A DNA stretch of 64,000 nt from Companilactobacillus baiquanensis (GCF_003946605.1 NZ_RHOQ01000005.1:1-64000); one strand, 5' to 3'; numbered from the stretch's first letter, positions 33,225 through 42,218 are shown. Numbers and translations are program-made. Notes: generated from the sequence alone by a model not told the origin.

Positions 33225-34859
33225 TTATTTTTTATATGCAGTAACGAGGTTATAACCGCCATTTGGTGAAATACGATAGTTTTTAACGTTAGATCTAGTT
33301 AAATTAGCTTGATTTAGTTGATAAAGGACAACAGCACCTTGATCTTCAGTTAAGATCTTAGTTGCTTCAAGCATATCTTGCCATCTAGCATCTTCATCGT
33401 TAGCATCAGTTGTTTTACTCTTCTTAACTAAGGCATCGTATTCTTTATTAGAATATTTACCATCATTAATAGAACTTGTAGTTGTAAAACAGTCTAAGAA
33501 ACTGATTGGATCAGGGAAGTCAGCTGTCCAAGCTGAAACAACCATGTCAAAATCACCACTAATTGATTTATCCAAACGTGACTTGAACGGAACATTTTGC
33601 AGAGAAACTTTAAGTCCTGGCAAATTATCCATTAATTGTCCTTGAATAAATTCATCTTGTTTCTTAGCAGCATCAGTATCGTCACCTAAAATAGTAAAGT
33701 TAAGATCCTTTTGACCAGTTTCTTTTATTCCTTCTTTCCAAAGTTTTTTGGCAAGTTTAGGATTATATTCTGAATATTTATTTACTGAATCCAATGTCTT
33801 TTCTTTAGTAAAGTCAGTACCAGTCTTTGGATTATAAGACATTTTTTCAGGTACTAATGTATCTTCAATACCACCAGTTTTACCTAGGATATTGTCGGTC
33901 AATTGTTGACGATCGATTGACATTGAAATAGCTTGTCTGATCTTTTTATTTCTAAAGAATTTATACTTCTTTTGATTTAGTTCAAGATAATAGTTACTTG
34001 CTGTTTGTGAGACACTAAATGTTTTGTAGTTTGAAACTTGACGTGCTGTATCACCGCTGATTTGTTGCAAACGGTTGATCCTGTTTGTGTCATAAAGATT
34101 TAGTCCGGTATTGGCATCTTTAACAACATAGTATTCAAGTTTATTTAATCGAACTTTTTTAGCATTCCAATATGTATTATTTTTAACTTCAGTCCAGTCA
34201 TTATCTGAAACGTTCCAATTAACTAACTTGAAGGGTCCATTGAAGACCATACCTGTACTCTTCAAACCATATTGTTTACCGGCCTTCTCTACAGCTGGTT
34301 TATATAATGGTAAGAAAGGCGAATTTACTACCAACTCATTGAAATATGGAATAGGTGATTCCAAAGTGATTTCTAGTTTATATTTGTTAAGAGCCTTAAT
34401 CCCCAAGGTATTAACTGGTTTTTTACCTGCACTGATTTTATCAGCATTTTTTATTCCACTATAAATGTAGGCATATTCAGAAGCTGTCTTTGGATCAACA
34501 GTTCTACGCCATGCGTAAACGAAATCCTGAGCCGTAACGGGTTTACCATTAGACCATTTAGTATGTCGCAGTTCAATCGTATAGGTTTTACCATTATTAG
34601 TAGGTTTGACGATCTTTTTAGCAACAGCTGGTTGCAATTTTTTACCGTCAAATCGGTATAAACCTTCCATTGTATTGGAAAGATTTTGCGAACCGATGAC
34701 ATCGGTATTCATTGATGAGTCCATAGTTGCGATAACATCGGTTGAACTGATGGCAAGAGTTTTCTTGTCATCTTTTTCGGTGTTAGAACCGCAGCCAGAC
34801 AAAATCAGCGCTATCGCAAAAATCGGAAATAGTGCTAACAAATACTTTTTAAATTTCAT
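33225..34859 (-). CDS. oppA: Oligopeptide-binding lipoprotein OppA
   Basis: 544 residues. Lipoprotein signal peptide with lipobox ILSGC, lipidated Cys at position 23. SBP_bac_5 fold: NTMEGLYRFDGKKLQPAVAKK near 62-82, KPVTAQDFVYAWRRTVDP near 105, and a C-terminal DFPDPISFLDCFTT region lining the peptide site. Captures extracellular oligopeptides and passes them to OppBC. First gene of the operon, ribosome site agggaggt 9 nt before the ATG. A weak promoter (ttgtat / tactct, minus strand) lies about 30-60 bp upstream. 34860-35012 holds no gene. Confidence 0.95.
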   Translation of the reverse strand: MKFKKYLLALFPIFAIALILSGCGSNTEKDDKKTLAISSTDVIATMDSSMNTDVIGSQNLSNTMEGLYRFDGKKLQPAVAKKIVKPTNNGKTYTIELRHTKWSNGKPVTAQDFVYAWRRTVDPKTASEYAYIYSGIKNADKISAGKKPVNTLGIKALNKYKLEITLESPIPYFNELVVNSPFLPLYKPAVEKAGKQYGLKSTGMVFNGPFKLVNWNVSDNDWTEVKNNTYWNAKKVRLNKLEYYVVKDANTGLNLYDTNRINRLQQISGDTARQVSNYKTFSVSQTASNYYLELNQKKYKFFRNKKIRQAISMSIDRQQLTDNILGKTGGIEDTLVPEKMSYNPKTGTDFTKEKTLDSVNKYSEYNPKLAKKLWKEGIKETGQKDLNFTILGDDTDAAKKQDEFIQGQLMDNLPGLKVSLQNVPFKSRLDKSISGDFDMVVSAWTADFPDPISFLDCFTTTSSINDGKYSNKEYDALVKKSKTTDANDEDARWQDMLEATKILTEDQGAVVLYQLNQANLTRSNVKNYRISPNGGYNLVTAYKK

Positions 34860-35012
34860 TACTTAACCTCCCTAAAAGCATCACAATAATTAGAGTACAC
34901 CATAAAACATTAAATACAAGAACTTTTTATTAAAAAACCTCTAATATTTTGTTAAAGGATAATAAAATGTTGTATAAAATGCCTAAAAGTGCTTAATTTG
35001 GGGAATTTAAAC

Positions 35013-35048
35013 AAAAACAGACATGACCTTGGGTTAGGCATGTCTGTT
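35013..35048 (-). terminator. Terminator of hflX
   Basis: 9-bp perfect stem acagacatg / catgtctgt with a 13-nt loop. On the minus strand it ends in a T-run (complement of aaaaa at 35013-35017), 9 nt after the hflX stop. Confidence 0.85.
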
Positions 35049-35056
35049 GATTAAAT

Positions 35057-36331
35057 CTAATCATTAATGAATTCACTGTATTCTGCCAGTTCATCTGGAC
35101 TTAGATTAGCTGTGATAAGTGAACCTTCGTTGAGAAAGTCTTTTTTGATGATTTGAGAGCTTCTTAGAATCTTTTCAGCGATTTTTTGTTGACTATAAGG
35201 TATTAATAATTCGACTGTTTTAAAGTTACTGTAGAGTTTCTTTTTAATGAGATCGACTAAAGTATCAATTGATTTTTTATCTAAAGCTGAATAGTAGATG
35301 TTGTCTCCTTCAATAGAAGGAAAAATTTGATCTGGTTTTAAATCGGCTTTATTGAATGCATAGATCATTGGTTTATCTGTAACACCAACTTCTTTTAATG
35401 TTCGTTCAGTAACATCAAGCATATTTCTCCAATGTTCATCACTAACATCAATAACTTGCACTAATAAATCAGCATCTTTAGCTTCTTTTAGAGTTGTTTT
35501 GAAAGACTCGATCAAGTTATGAGGTAATTTGCTGACAAAACCAACTGTATCAGATAGAAGAAAACTAGTATTGTCTTCCAAATCGATTTTTCTAACACTT
35601 GTATCAAGTGTGGCAAACAACATATCCTTTTCAAAGACTTTACGATCATCTGAATCTTCTTTATTAAAGTTCAAAAGTCCATTCATAGTTGTAGATTTAC
35701 CGGCATTTGTATAACCAACTAGTGAAACTAGCGGCATCGTAGTATTGGTACGTTTTCTACTTTGAACATTGATCGTTTTATCGACGGTTTTTAATTGATC
35801 CTTTAAATAGGTAATTCTTTTACGAATCACACGACGATCCAACTCTAATTTTGTTTCACCAGCACCACGGTTTGCTAATCCACCTGATGAAGATTGTTGA
35901 TCAAGTGGATTTCCTGATGGATGTATTCTTGGCAATTGATATTGTAATTTAGCAATTTCAACTTGCAGTTTAGCCTGTTTAGTATGAGCTCGGTTAGAGA
36001 AAACTTGTAAGATCAATTCAGTTCTATCCATGAAACTTAGTTTAGTCTCTTTTTCCAAGTTACGAATTTGTGAGGGTGTTAATTCATCATTTAAAACAAT
36101 CGTCTTAACATCATCAGCATTGGCAATTTCTTTTATTTCAGTAACCTTACCAGAACCAAAATAAGTTTTAGCACTGACACTGTCGGCTTTTTGTTTGATA
36201 GTATCAGCCACTTCCATGTTATTAGCTTCGACTAATGAGGCTAGTTCTTCCATTGTATATTCAAAATCAGGCTGTAGATGGCTGACTCCGGCAACAATAA
36301 CGCGTTCTTTTGTATTATTTAATTCTTTCAT
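35057..36331 (-). CDS. hflX: GTPase HflX
   Basis: 424 residues from the ATG ending at 36331, preceded by aggagga at ideal spacing. N-terminal HflX domain with SGKVTEIKEIA and LNDELTPSQIRNLE, a coiled linker carrying GGLANRGAGETKLE, then the GTPase domain: G1 GYTNAGKST (~205), G3 DTVGF, G4 NKAD. Ribosome-associated GTPase that splits stalled or hibernating ribosomes after stress. A GGTGCCACC inverted repeat lies just upstream of its ribosome site. Confidence 0.95.
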   Translation of the reverse strand: MKELNNTKERVIVAGVSHLQPDFEYTMEELASLVEANNMEVADTIKQKADSVSAKTYFGSGKVTEIKEIANADDVKTIVLNDELTPSQIRNLEKETKLSFMDRTELILQVFSNRAHTKQAKLQVEIAKLQYQLPRIHPSGNPLDQQSSSGGLANRGAGETKLELDRRVIRKRITYLKDQLKTVDKTINVQSRKRTNTTMPLVSLVGYTNAGKSTTMNGLLNFNKEDSDDRKVFEKDMLFATLDTSVRKIDLEDNTSFLLSDTVGFVSKLPHNLIESFKTTLKEAKDADLLVQVIDVSDEHWRNMLDVTERTLKEVGVTDKPMIYAFNKADLKPDQIFPSIEGDNIYYSALDKKSIDTLVDLIKKKLYSNFKTVELLIPYSQQKIAEKILRSSQIIKKDFLNEGSLITANLSPDELAEYSEFIND

Positions 36332-36364
36332 AGATCCTCCTGGTGGCACCAAAACCCCAGGGTA

Positions 36365-36469
36365 TTAATGCCGTTTAATTATTTGTTTGAAATATGGGCG
36401 TTTCTTAATCTTATTTCTAACCACATGTGCAGTGTCCATCCTTTCGATAGTCTGCCTAAATAATAACAT
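36365..36469 (-). CDS. Possible small basic protein upstream of hflX
   Basis: 34-codon frame starting at the ATG ending at 36469. The product is very basic at its C-terminus (NKIKKRPYFKQIIKRH). The same frame stays open for over 20 further codons upstream without a start codon, so it may be the remnant of a longer gene. No convincing ribosome site. It ends 33 nt before hflX on the same strand. Family unknown; could be chance. Confidence 0.25.
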   Translation of the reverse strand: MLLFRQTIERMDTAHVVRNKIKKRPYFKQIIKRH

Positions 36470-36568
36470 GGATTGATAAAACTCACCATAATAGGAAGGA
36501 ACAGGAGCATTCTTTTGTTTACGATTGCTTTTTTGTATGATTGTAACTAAGGAAGGTGGGTATTAAAC

Positions 36569-37273
36569 TTGAAAAATTATCGTACTAGAAAAGAGTTAAA
36601 GAAAGAGGTTAAAAAGCTATTAAATAAAGACCTCGGTAAAGCATTGATGCTTTATTTGGTAATAATTTTTTTAGGAATATTAAGTATGTTTTCGGGAAAA
36701 ATTGAAGCCAAATCATTATTAATTGCAAACTATGATCCTTTCGCTGTTTATCATGGTTATGCAAGACTACTTTCAATCAGTGGCATTGCAGGTTTAATAT
36801 TTTTATCTTTATTTTTATCAGTATTATTCAGAAGTTTAGATTGGTTAAGAAATAATGAATTAGAATTTTCACCTTTTAAGAGCAACTTTACATATTATCG
36901 TAATCCTGATTGGTGGAAATTGATTGTTATCAGAGTAATTGTAGCTATATTCACCTTTTTGTGGATGTTGTTATTAATTATTCCAGGGTATATTAAAATA
37001 TTTTCGTACTCGCAGACTTTCCTTATTTATAAGGATGTACAAGAGAAAGGTTACGGCGATAAATATAAATTTACTGACTATATTACTAAAAGCCGACAAT
37101 TGATGGATGGTAATAAATGGCGCTTTTTCGTTTTACAGCTAAGCTATATTGGGTGGTATTTTCTAGGATATATCACATTTGGAATAGCTCTGATTTGGGT
37201 AATTCCTTATGTTTGTATGACTAATGTTAATTTTTACAAGGATTTAGTAGAACAAAATCCTGATATTATTTAG
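36569..37273 (+). CDS. DUF975 membrane protein
   Basis: 234 residues; TTG start after aaggaaggtggg. Four to five membrane helices. The DUF975 hallmarks are present: an N-terminal R.(E/K)LK..VK..L segment, a middle IIPGYIKIFSYSQTFLIYKD segment, and near the C-terminus SRQLMDGNKWRFFVLQLSYIGW. Function unknown; widespread in Firmicutes. It stands alone, with ncRNA copy A 30 nt downstream. Confidence 0.87.
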   Translation: MKNYRTRKELKKEVKKLLNKDLGKALMLYLVIIFLGILSMFSGKIEAKSLLIANYDPFAVYHGYARLLSISGIAGLIFLSLFLSVLFRSLDWLRNNELEFSPFKSNFTYYRNPDWWKLIVIRVIVAIFTFLWMLLLIIPGYIKIFSYSQTFLIYKDVQEKGYGDKYKFTDYITKSRQLMDGNKWRFFVLQLSYIGWYFLGYITFGIALIWVIPYVCMTNVNFYKDLVEQNPDII

Positions 37274-37302
37274 TTGACAGTTTGTCATTTGAAAATTTAG
37301 AA

Positions 37303-37471
37303 GAGCATGTCATAAGGCGATTAGAGACTGAGCATAGCCTAAGGCATCGAATAATTGTGTACTTTCAATTGTTCGGTTCCTGTAGCTAAGCGGAGGTCTC
37401 TGCCTTATGGCACGCGTTTCAATAAACAAGTGCAGTAATCCAAAAAATCGGGTTACTGCACTTGTTTTTTT
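37303..37471 (+). ncRNA. Unidentified ncRNA family, copy A
   Basis: A long hairpin domain (37303-37415) is closed by catgtcataaggc / gccttatggcacg. Inside are a gagac/gtctc helix, a large asymmetric internal bubble (tgagcatagcc on one side, gtagctaagcgg on the other) and a terminal stem cgaataattg / caattgttcg. An intrinsic terminator follows (37424-37471; aaacaagtgcagtaa / ttactgcacttgttt, then Ts). Copy B (54331-54512, minus strand) keeps the bubble strands identical, while the outer stem changes compensatorily on both sides, so the fold is under selection. The layout of closing stem, central bubble and apical stem is reminiscent of 6S RNA, but the hairpin is short (~110 nt). Identity unproven. 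Confidence 0.7.
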
Positions 37472-37499
37472 GCTTGAAAACATATTCTTATCAGGCTTC

Positions 37500-37522
37500 T
37501 TACAAATTTGTAAGGAATTGTA
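37500..37522 (+). promoter_or_regulatory. BceR-type operator
   Basis: TTACA-AATT-TGTAA (37500-37513) is an exact fit to the TNACA-N4-TGTAA inverted repeat bound by BceR-like response regulators. A further TGTAA half-site follows at 37518-37522. It sits about 70-90 bp before the ABC transporter start, upstream of its likely promoter. Confidence 0.7.
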
Positions 37523-37589
37523 AGGAGAATCAAACGACTTTAATCACTAATTTTTTTAAGATAGATATATCAAATGGAGGAAAGATCAA

Positions 37590-38342
37590 ATGCAAAAAAT
37601 CGTAGAAGTTAAAAATATCGAAAAAATATATGGTAAGGCGGGAGAAAAGCAATATAAGGCTTTATCAGATGTTAATTTTGAAGTTGAACCTGGTGAATTT
37701 GTCGGCATCATGGGGGCATCTGGTTCAGGTAAAACAACGTTATTAAACATTTTATCTACTCTAGATACTCCAACAAGTGGTCAAGTTCACATTGGTGGAC
37801 AAGACATAACTAAATTAAATACTAACGAAATGGCTGATTTTCGTGCCAATAAAATTGGATTCATTTTTCAAGATTTCAACTTATTAGAAAATCTAACCGC
37901 TTATGAAAATATTGCTTTGCCATTAGCTTTGCAAAATACTAGTACAAAAAAAATCGACCCATCTGTTATGGGAATTGCTAAAAAGCTTGGACTAACAAAC
38001 ATCTTGAATCACTATCCAACAGAACTATCCGGTGGTCAAAAACAAAGAGTTGCTGCAGCTCGTGCTTTGGTACATGATCCATCAATCGTTTTCGGTGATG
38101 AACCTACTGGGGCACTTGATTCAAAAAGTGCTCGTGCCTTGTTGGATACTATGAGTAAAATCAACCATGAAGATAATGTCTCAATTCTTTTGGTTACACA
38201 TGATCCATTTTCAGCTAGCTATTGTGATCGAATCATTTTTATTAAAGATGGTGAAATTGGACAAGAATTAAAGAAAAATGACCACACTCGTGGTGAATTC
38301 TATCAAGAAATACTAGATTCTTTAGGAACATTTGCAGAGTAA
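37590..38342 (+). CDS. BceA-like antimicrobial-peptide ABC transporter ATPase
   Basis: 250 residues of the LolD/MacB-type ATPase group. Walker A GASGSGKTT near 42, Q-loop FIFQDFNLLENLT, signature LSGGQKQR near 145, Walker [14 protein letters not shown]. Pairs with the following large permease in BceAB-type modules that protect against bacitracin, nisin and similar peptides. No bceRS two-component genes are adjacent, although a BceR-type operator is. Confidence 0.9.
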   Translation: MQKIVEVKNIEKIYGKAGEKQYKALSDVNFEVEPGEFVGIMGASGSGKTTLLNILSTLDTPTSGQVHIGGQDITKLNTNEMADFRANKIGFIFQDFNLLENLTAYENIALPLALQNTSTKKIDPSVMGIAKKLGLTNILNHYPTELSGGQKQRVAAARALVHDPSIVFGDEPTGALDSKSARALLDTMSKINHEDNVSILLVTHDPFSASYCDRIIFIKDGEIGQELKKNDHTRGEFYQEILDSLGTFAE

Positions 38343-38363
38343 AAAAGAAGGGAGGAAATAAAA

Positions 38364-40151
38364 TTGTTAAATAAATTAGCATTAAGCGGGATCAAACACC
38401 GCTTAAGAGATTACAGTGTACTATTTTCAGGCCTTATCATAGCTTCAGCTATTTTTTATATGTTTATGTCGCTTGCAACTAATAGTGCCTTTTTAAAATC
38501 GAATTCACCAGCACAAGCAACTAGTTTCATTTATGGCTTCGGAGCAGTTTTACTGGCGATTATAACGGTAGTTTATATCAATTATGCCAATGGATTTTTA
38601 TTAAGCATGCGTCAAAAAGAATATGGAATGTTCATGATGCTTGGAGCCAAAAGTAGTAAGATTTCCAAGATGATTTTCATCGAAACCTTTACAATTGGTG
38701 CGATTGCCACTGTATTAGGAAGCGTTATAGGAATCGTAGCGACTAGTTTTGTTAGTCAATTGGTTATAAATGCATTAGATATGAAAGTAACTCATTTTAA
38801 TAGTTTTTATTTACCAGCACTACTTATTACCTTCGCATTTTTTATAGTGATATTCATTATTTCCGCTTTAAAAAATTCAATTTCGATCCGCCGTACTAAA
38901 GTGTTGACACTTTTACATAAAGATAGTCAGCCAGCACGTATTAAAAAGAATAAGGCTTTGAAAATTTTCCAAGTTATTTTAGGAATAGTTTTTCTAGCAA
39001 TTGGTTATGCAACCATGATCATTATGGGAAGTAATCCGATCTTAATTTATTTAGGAGTACCAGTTGCACTATTTACGATCGTTATTGGAACCTACTTTAC
39101 GATAAATTCTGTCATAACAGCCGTTATAGCGGCGTTAAAGAGAAATAAAAACTTCTCACAAAAAGGTCTTAACAATTTCACTCTGTCACAATTAAGTTTT
39201 AGAATTTCGGATTATACGAAGATACTTTCAATGGTAGCGATGATGTTTGCTTTAGCACTAGGTGCTATTACAGTTGGATTAGGATTTCAAAATCAAATTT
39301 CAACCGTAGTTGACGGACAAAATTATTACGATGTCACAGTAAACAATATAAATTCAGCTCAACAAAAACGTATTGATAAATTAAATGTTAAAACACAAAC
39401 AACATACAATTATAAGACGGATAAAAACACGATTTATTATCAAGCTAGTGAATTTAAAAAGACACCATTTAAATATCAAAAATTCAATATGAAATCAATG
39501 GTTGGTAAAACAGTTGATACTACTGATCCGTCAATTGCAGATGCTTCATATGAATTACTAAATAATAATTTACCAAAATACAGAATGTTTAAAGTTTCCA
39601 CTGTTAGCGACAGTAAGTTTGATTCTATTAATTCTAAAACTAATAGTCTAACGCTAGTTAAAACAAAGTCGTTTAACGCTAACTTGTCAGAAATTAAGAA
39701 GATCAATCAAGCTGAACAAAAGCGCTTCCCTGAACTTGTTGGAGCAGCATCAAGCAAATATGATAGTTATGTCTTAGTTAATGGAATTTTCTCAGGACTT
39801 GAATTTATGGGTCTATTCCTAGGTATCGCCTTTCTAGCAATGTTAGCAAGTTGTTTAATGTTTAAAATATTATCAGGTGCTAACAGTGATGTTAAACGAT
39901 ATAACATGCTTTATAAGATCGGAACAAGAACTAAATTTTTACGTTCAACTATCAATAAAGAAATTGCAGTACTCTTTGCTGTACCAGCTGGACTAGGTAT
40001 TGTTCATGTATTGATCGGCTTACAAATGTTTTCAAAAATTTTGTATAAACCATATATGAATATTGAGATACCGTTTGGAATCTTTATTATTTTATATTTA
40101 GGTTATTACTTTGTAACTCGTTATTTGTATAAGAAAATTGTTTTGAAATAG
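38364..40151 (+). CDS. BceB-like ABC transporter permease
   Basis: 595 residues; TTG start after gggaggaa. Ten membrane helices as in BceB: one, then three (FtsX-like, with SMRQKEYGMFMMLGAKSSKI), two, one, a large extracellular domain (~315-455), and three more (GANSDVKRYNMLYKIGTRTKFL). The extracellular loop is shorter than in typical ~640-660-residue BceB, which may alter peptide specificity. 22 nt after the ATPase. Function as antimicrobial-peptide sensor/detoxifier inferred from family and operator. Confidence 0.88.
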   Translation: MLNKLALSGIKHRLRDYSVLFSGLIIASAIFYMFMSLATNSAFLKSNSPAQATSFIYGFGAVLLAIITVVYINYANGFLLSMRQKEYGMFMMLGAKSSKISKMIFIETFTIGAIATVLGSVIGIVATSFVSQLVINALDMKVTHFNSFYLPALLITFAFFIVIFIISALKNSISIRRTKVLTLLHKDSQPARIKKNKALKIFQVILGIVFLAIGYATMIIMGSNPILIYLGVPVALFTIVIGTYFTINSVITAVIAALKRNKNFSQKGLNNFTLSQLSFRISDYTKILSMVAMMFALALGAITVGLGFQNQISTVVDGQNYYDVTVNNINSAQQKRIDKLNVKTQTTYNYKTDKNTIYYQASEFKKTPFKYQKFNMKSMVGKTVDTTDPSIADASYELLNNNLPKYRMFKVSTVSDSKFDSINSKTNSLTLVKTKSFNANLSEIKKINQAEQKRFPELVGAASSKYDSYVLVNGIFSGLEFMGLFLGIAFLAMLASCLMFKILSGANSDVKRYNMLYKIGTRTKFLRSTINKEIAVLFAVPAGLGIVHVLIGLQMFSKILYKPYMNIEIPFGIFIILYLGYYFVTRYLYKKIVLK

Positions 40152-40221
40152 TTCCCTTTGGGGAACTGGGGTCTGCGGGAATCTTCTATCCTACAGACCC
40201 CAGCTCCTCAAATGAGGAGCT
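40151..40221 (+). other. Three contiguous perfect hairpins without T-tract
   Basis: Immediately after the bceB-like stop: GTTCCC/GGGAAC (40151-40166), CTGGGGTCTG/CAGACCCCAG (40166-40203) and AGCTCCTC/GAGGAGCT (40202-40221), stacked end to end and GC-rich against an AT-rich background. None is followed by Ts. It could protect the mRNA 3' end, be processed into an RNA, or be the remnant of a repeat element. Confidence 0.6.
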
Positions 40222-40279
40222 AAATCCCCCAACCTTATTTATTAATGTGTGAAATCCTCAACAAATTTCCCGTAAATAT

Positions 40280-40320
40280 AAAACCCTTGTTATTTAATTG
40301 TGAAAATAACAAGGGTTTTT
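40280..40320 (+). terminator. Terminator of the BceAB-like operon
   Basis: 15-bp stem aaaacccttgttatt / aataacaagggtttt followed by Ts. 40321-40634 is a ~310-nt AT-rich leader/promoter region of the amino-acid transporter. I see a weak hairpin (tttatt...aataaa near 40489-40515) but no recognisable riboswitch or gene. Confidence 0.9.
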
Positions 40321-40634
40321 GCATCTTCTTTTCTGTAATTAATAAGATTAAATAAAATCATTTAAACAATTATTTAATTTATGTTCGGGAATAACTAGAA
40401 TCTTAAAAATAAATAAAAAGTTTTAAAAAATAAAAAAATTCAAAACAGAGGTTTAAATATTATACAAATGGTGGTATTACAATGATTAGGTGATTTATTT
40501 TTGGGGCTAATAAACCGAACAAAGCAGGTCACTTAAATGATTTTTGTTGCTAAATAGTTTTTAAAACATTAAAATTTCTTTAATACATTTTTTTCAGTAA
40601 GAATTATATAGGGAAAAAGAAGGGAGAAAAGTTT

Positions 40635-41375
40635 ATGTCATCAATGATTGAATTTCGTGACGTTCAAAAATATTACGGAAAGTTTCATGCACTAAAAGAC
40701 ATTAACTTAAAGATTGATAAGGGGGAAACTGTTGTTTTGATCGGACCCTCTGGTTCTGGTAAAAGTACTTTAGCTAGAACAGTTAATGGATTGGAGACTA
40801 TTCAAAAAGGACAGCTTATTGTTAACGGCCGTGATATTGCCGACAAATCAACCGATATTAACAGAATCAGAACTGATGTTGGTATGGTATTTCAACATTT
40901 TAATTTATATGCCAATAAAGATGTTTTGGAAAATGTTATGTTAGCGCCTAGAATCGTTTTGAAGTTGAATGAAGAAGAAAATAAGAAGACTGCTATGAAC
41001 TTGCTTGATCAAGTTGGATTAGCTGATAAAGCTCATAATATGCCTTCACAGATTTCTGGTGGCCAAGCTCAGCGTGTGGCAATTGCTAGATCACTTGCTA
41101 TGAAACCTCGTTGTATGCTATTTGACGAGCCTACCAGTGCTTTGGATCCTGAAATGATCGATGATGTTTTGGGCGTTATTAAGTATGTTACAAGTCAAAG
41201 TGATATGACCTCACTTATTGTTACTCATGAAATGGGCTTTGCTGAAGAAGTTGCCAACCGTGTTATTTTTATGGCTGACGGACAAATTCTTGAGGATGAC
41301 AAGACTGAAACATTCTTCAAGAACCCTACAAATGAACGTGCTAGTCAGTTCTTAGGTAAGATTATTAAGCATTAG
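40635..41375 (+). CDS. Polar amino-acid ABC transporter ATPase (GlnQ type)
   Basis: 246 residues. Walker [13 protein letters not shown] near 38, Q-loop MVFQHFNLYANKDVLENV, signature ISGGQAQRVAIAR, Walker B MLFDEPTSALDPEM. Typical PAAT-family ATPase energising uptake of glutamine, glutamate or aspartate. First gene of a four-gene operon (ATPase, binding protein, two permeases); ribosome site agggaga before the ATG. Confidence 0.93.
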   Translation: MSSMIEFRDVQKYYGKFHALKDINLKIDKGETVVLIGPSGSGKSTLARTVNGLETIQKGQLIVNGRDIADKSTDINRIRTDVGMVFQHFNLYANKDVLENVMLAPRIVLKLNEEENKKTAMNLLDQVGLADKAHNMPSQISGGQAQRVAIARSLAMKPRCMLFDEPTSALDPEMIDDVLGVIKYVTSQSDMTSLIVTHEMGFAEEVANRVIFMADGQILEDDKTETFFKNPTNERASQFLGKIIKH

Positions 41376-41390
41376 AGGGGAGTAACAGAT

Positions 41391-42218
41391 ATGAAAAGGT
41401 TTAAATATGTAACACTTTTGATTACGTCTTTACTCCTTGTCTTGACGCTGGCAGGGTGTGGTTCTAAACCACTGTCATCTCAAAATGTTTTGGAAAACGA
41501 CAAGCAATCTAACACCATTACATGGGGAGTTAAGGCTGATCAAAAGTTGATTGGTTTAATTGATGTTAAAGATGGTCAAGAAAAGGGATTTGAAATTGAT
41601 TTAGCCAAGGCCATTACTAAAAAAGTTTTAGGTAAGAACGGAAAAGCTAAGTTTGTTACTGTTACATCACAATCTAGAATTCCGTTATTAAAGAATGGAA
41701 ATATTGATGCGATCATTGCAACAATGTCTATTTTGCCTGACCGTAAAAAAGTAATTGATTTCTCTGATTCATATTTTAGTGCTGGACAATCTATCTTGGT
41801 TAAAAAAGGATCATCGATCAAGAGTGTTAAAGATTTGAACGGTAAAACCGTTACAAGTGCAGTTGGATCTAATTCCGTTGATAATATTCATAAAATAGCA
41901 CCAAAAGCCCGTGTTCTTCAATTACCAGATTTTGCTCAAGCACTGACGGCTTTAAAGTCTGGTCAAGGTGAAGCTATGACGACTGATAATGTTATTTTGG
42001 CTGGGCTGGCAGTTGAAAACCCAGGTTACAAATTAGTCGGTGGAACATTTACAACTGAACCTTATGGTATTGGTATCAATAAAGGCCAAGGTGACTTTAA
42101 AAAAGCAATCAACAAAGGTTTAAAAGAAGTTATTAAAGATGGTACGTATAACAAGCTGATCATGAAATGGTTTGGAAACGTTCCTGGATTCAACTATAAG
42201 GAGGTGCTCAGAAAATGA
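41391..42218 (+). CDS. Amino-acid-binding lipoprotein
   Basis: 275 residues. Lipobox LAGC with Cys23. Periplasmic-binding-protein type 3 fold: WGVKADQKLIGLID, GFEIDLAKAI, DAIIATMSILPDRKKVIDFSDSYFSAGQSI (carboxylate/amine binding region) and VGSNSVDNIHK. The DRKKVIDFS segment is characteristic of GlnH/Glt-type binders. Its stop overlaps the next permease start by 4 bases. Confidence 0.92.
   Translation: MKRFKYVTLLITSLLLVLTLAGCGSKPLSSQNVLENDKQSNTITWGVKADQKLIGLIDVKDGQEKGFEIDLAKAITKKVLGKNGKAKFVTVTSQSRIPLLKNGNIDAIIATMSILPDRKKVIDFSDSYFSAGQSILVKKGSSIKSVKDLNGKTVTSAVGSNSVDNIHKIAPKARVLQLPDFAQALTALKSGQGEAMTTDNVILAGLAVENPGYKLVGGTFTTEPYGIGINKGQGDFKKAINKGLKEVIKDGTYNKLIMKWFGNVPGFNYKEVLRK

Noticed and set aside
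36335-36356. ggtggcacc motif before hflX resembling a T-box core
   Set aside because: No Stem I elements, specifier or terminator nearby; it is a simple inverted repeat (GGTGCCACC on the minus strand) next to the ribosome site.
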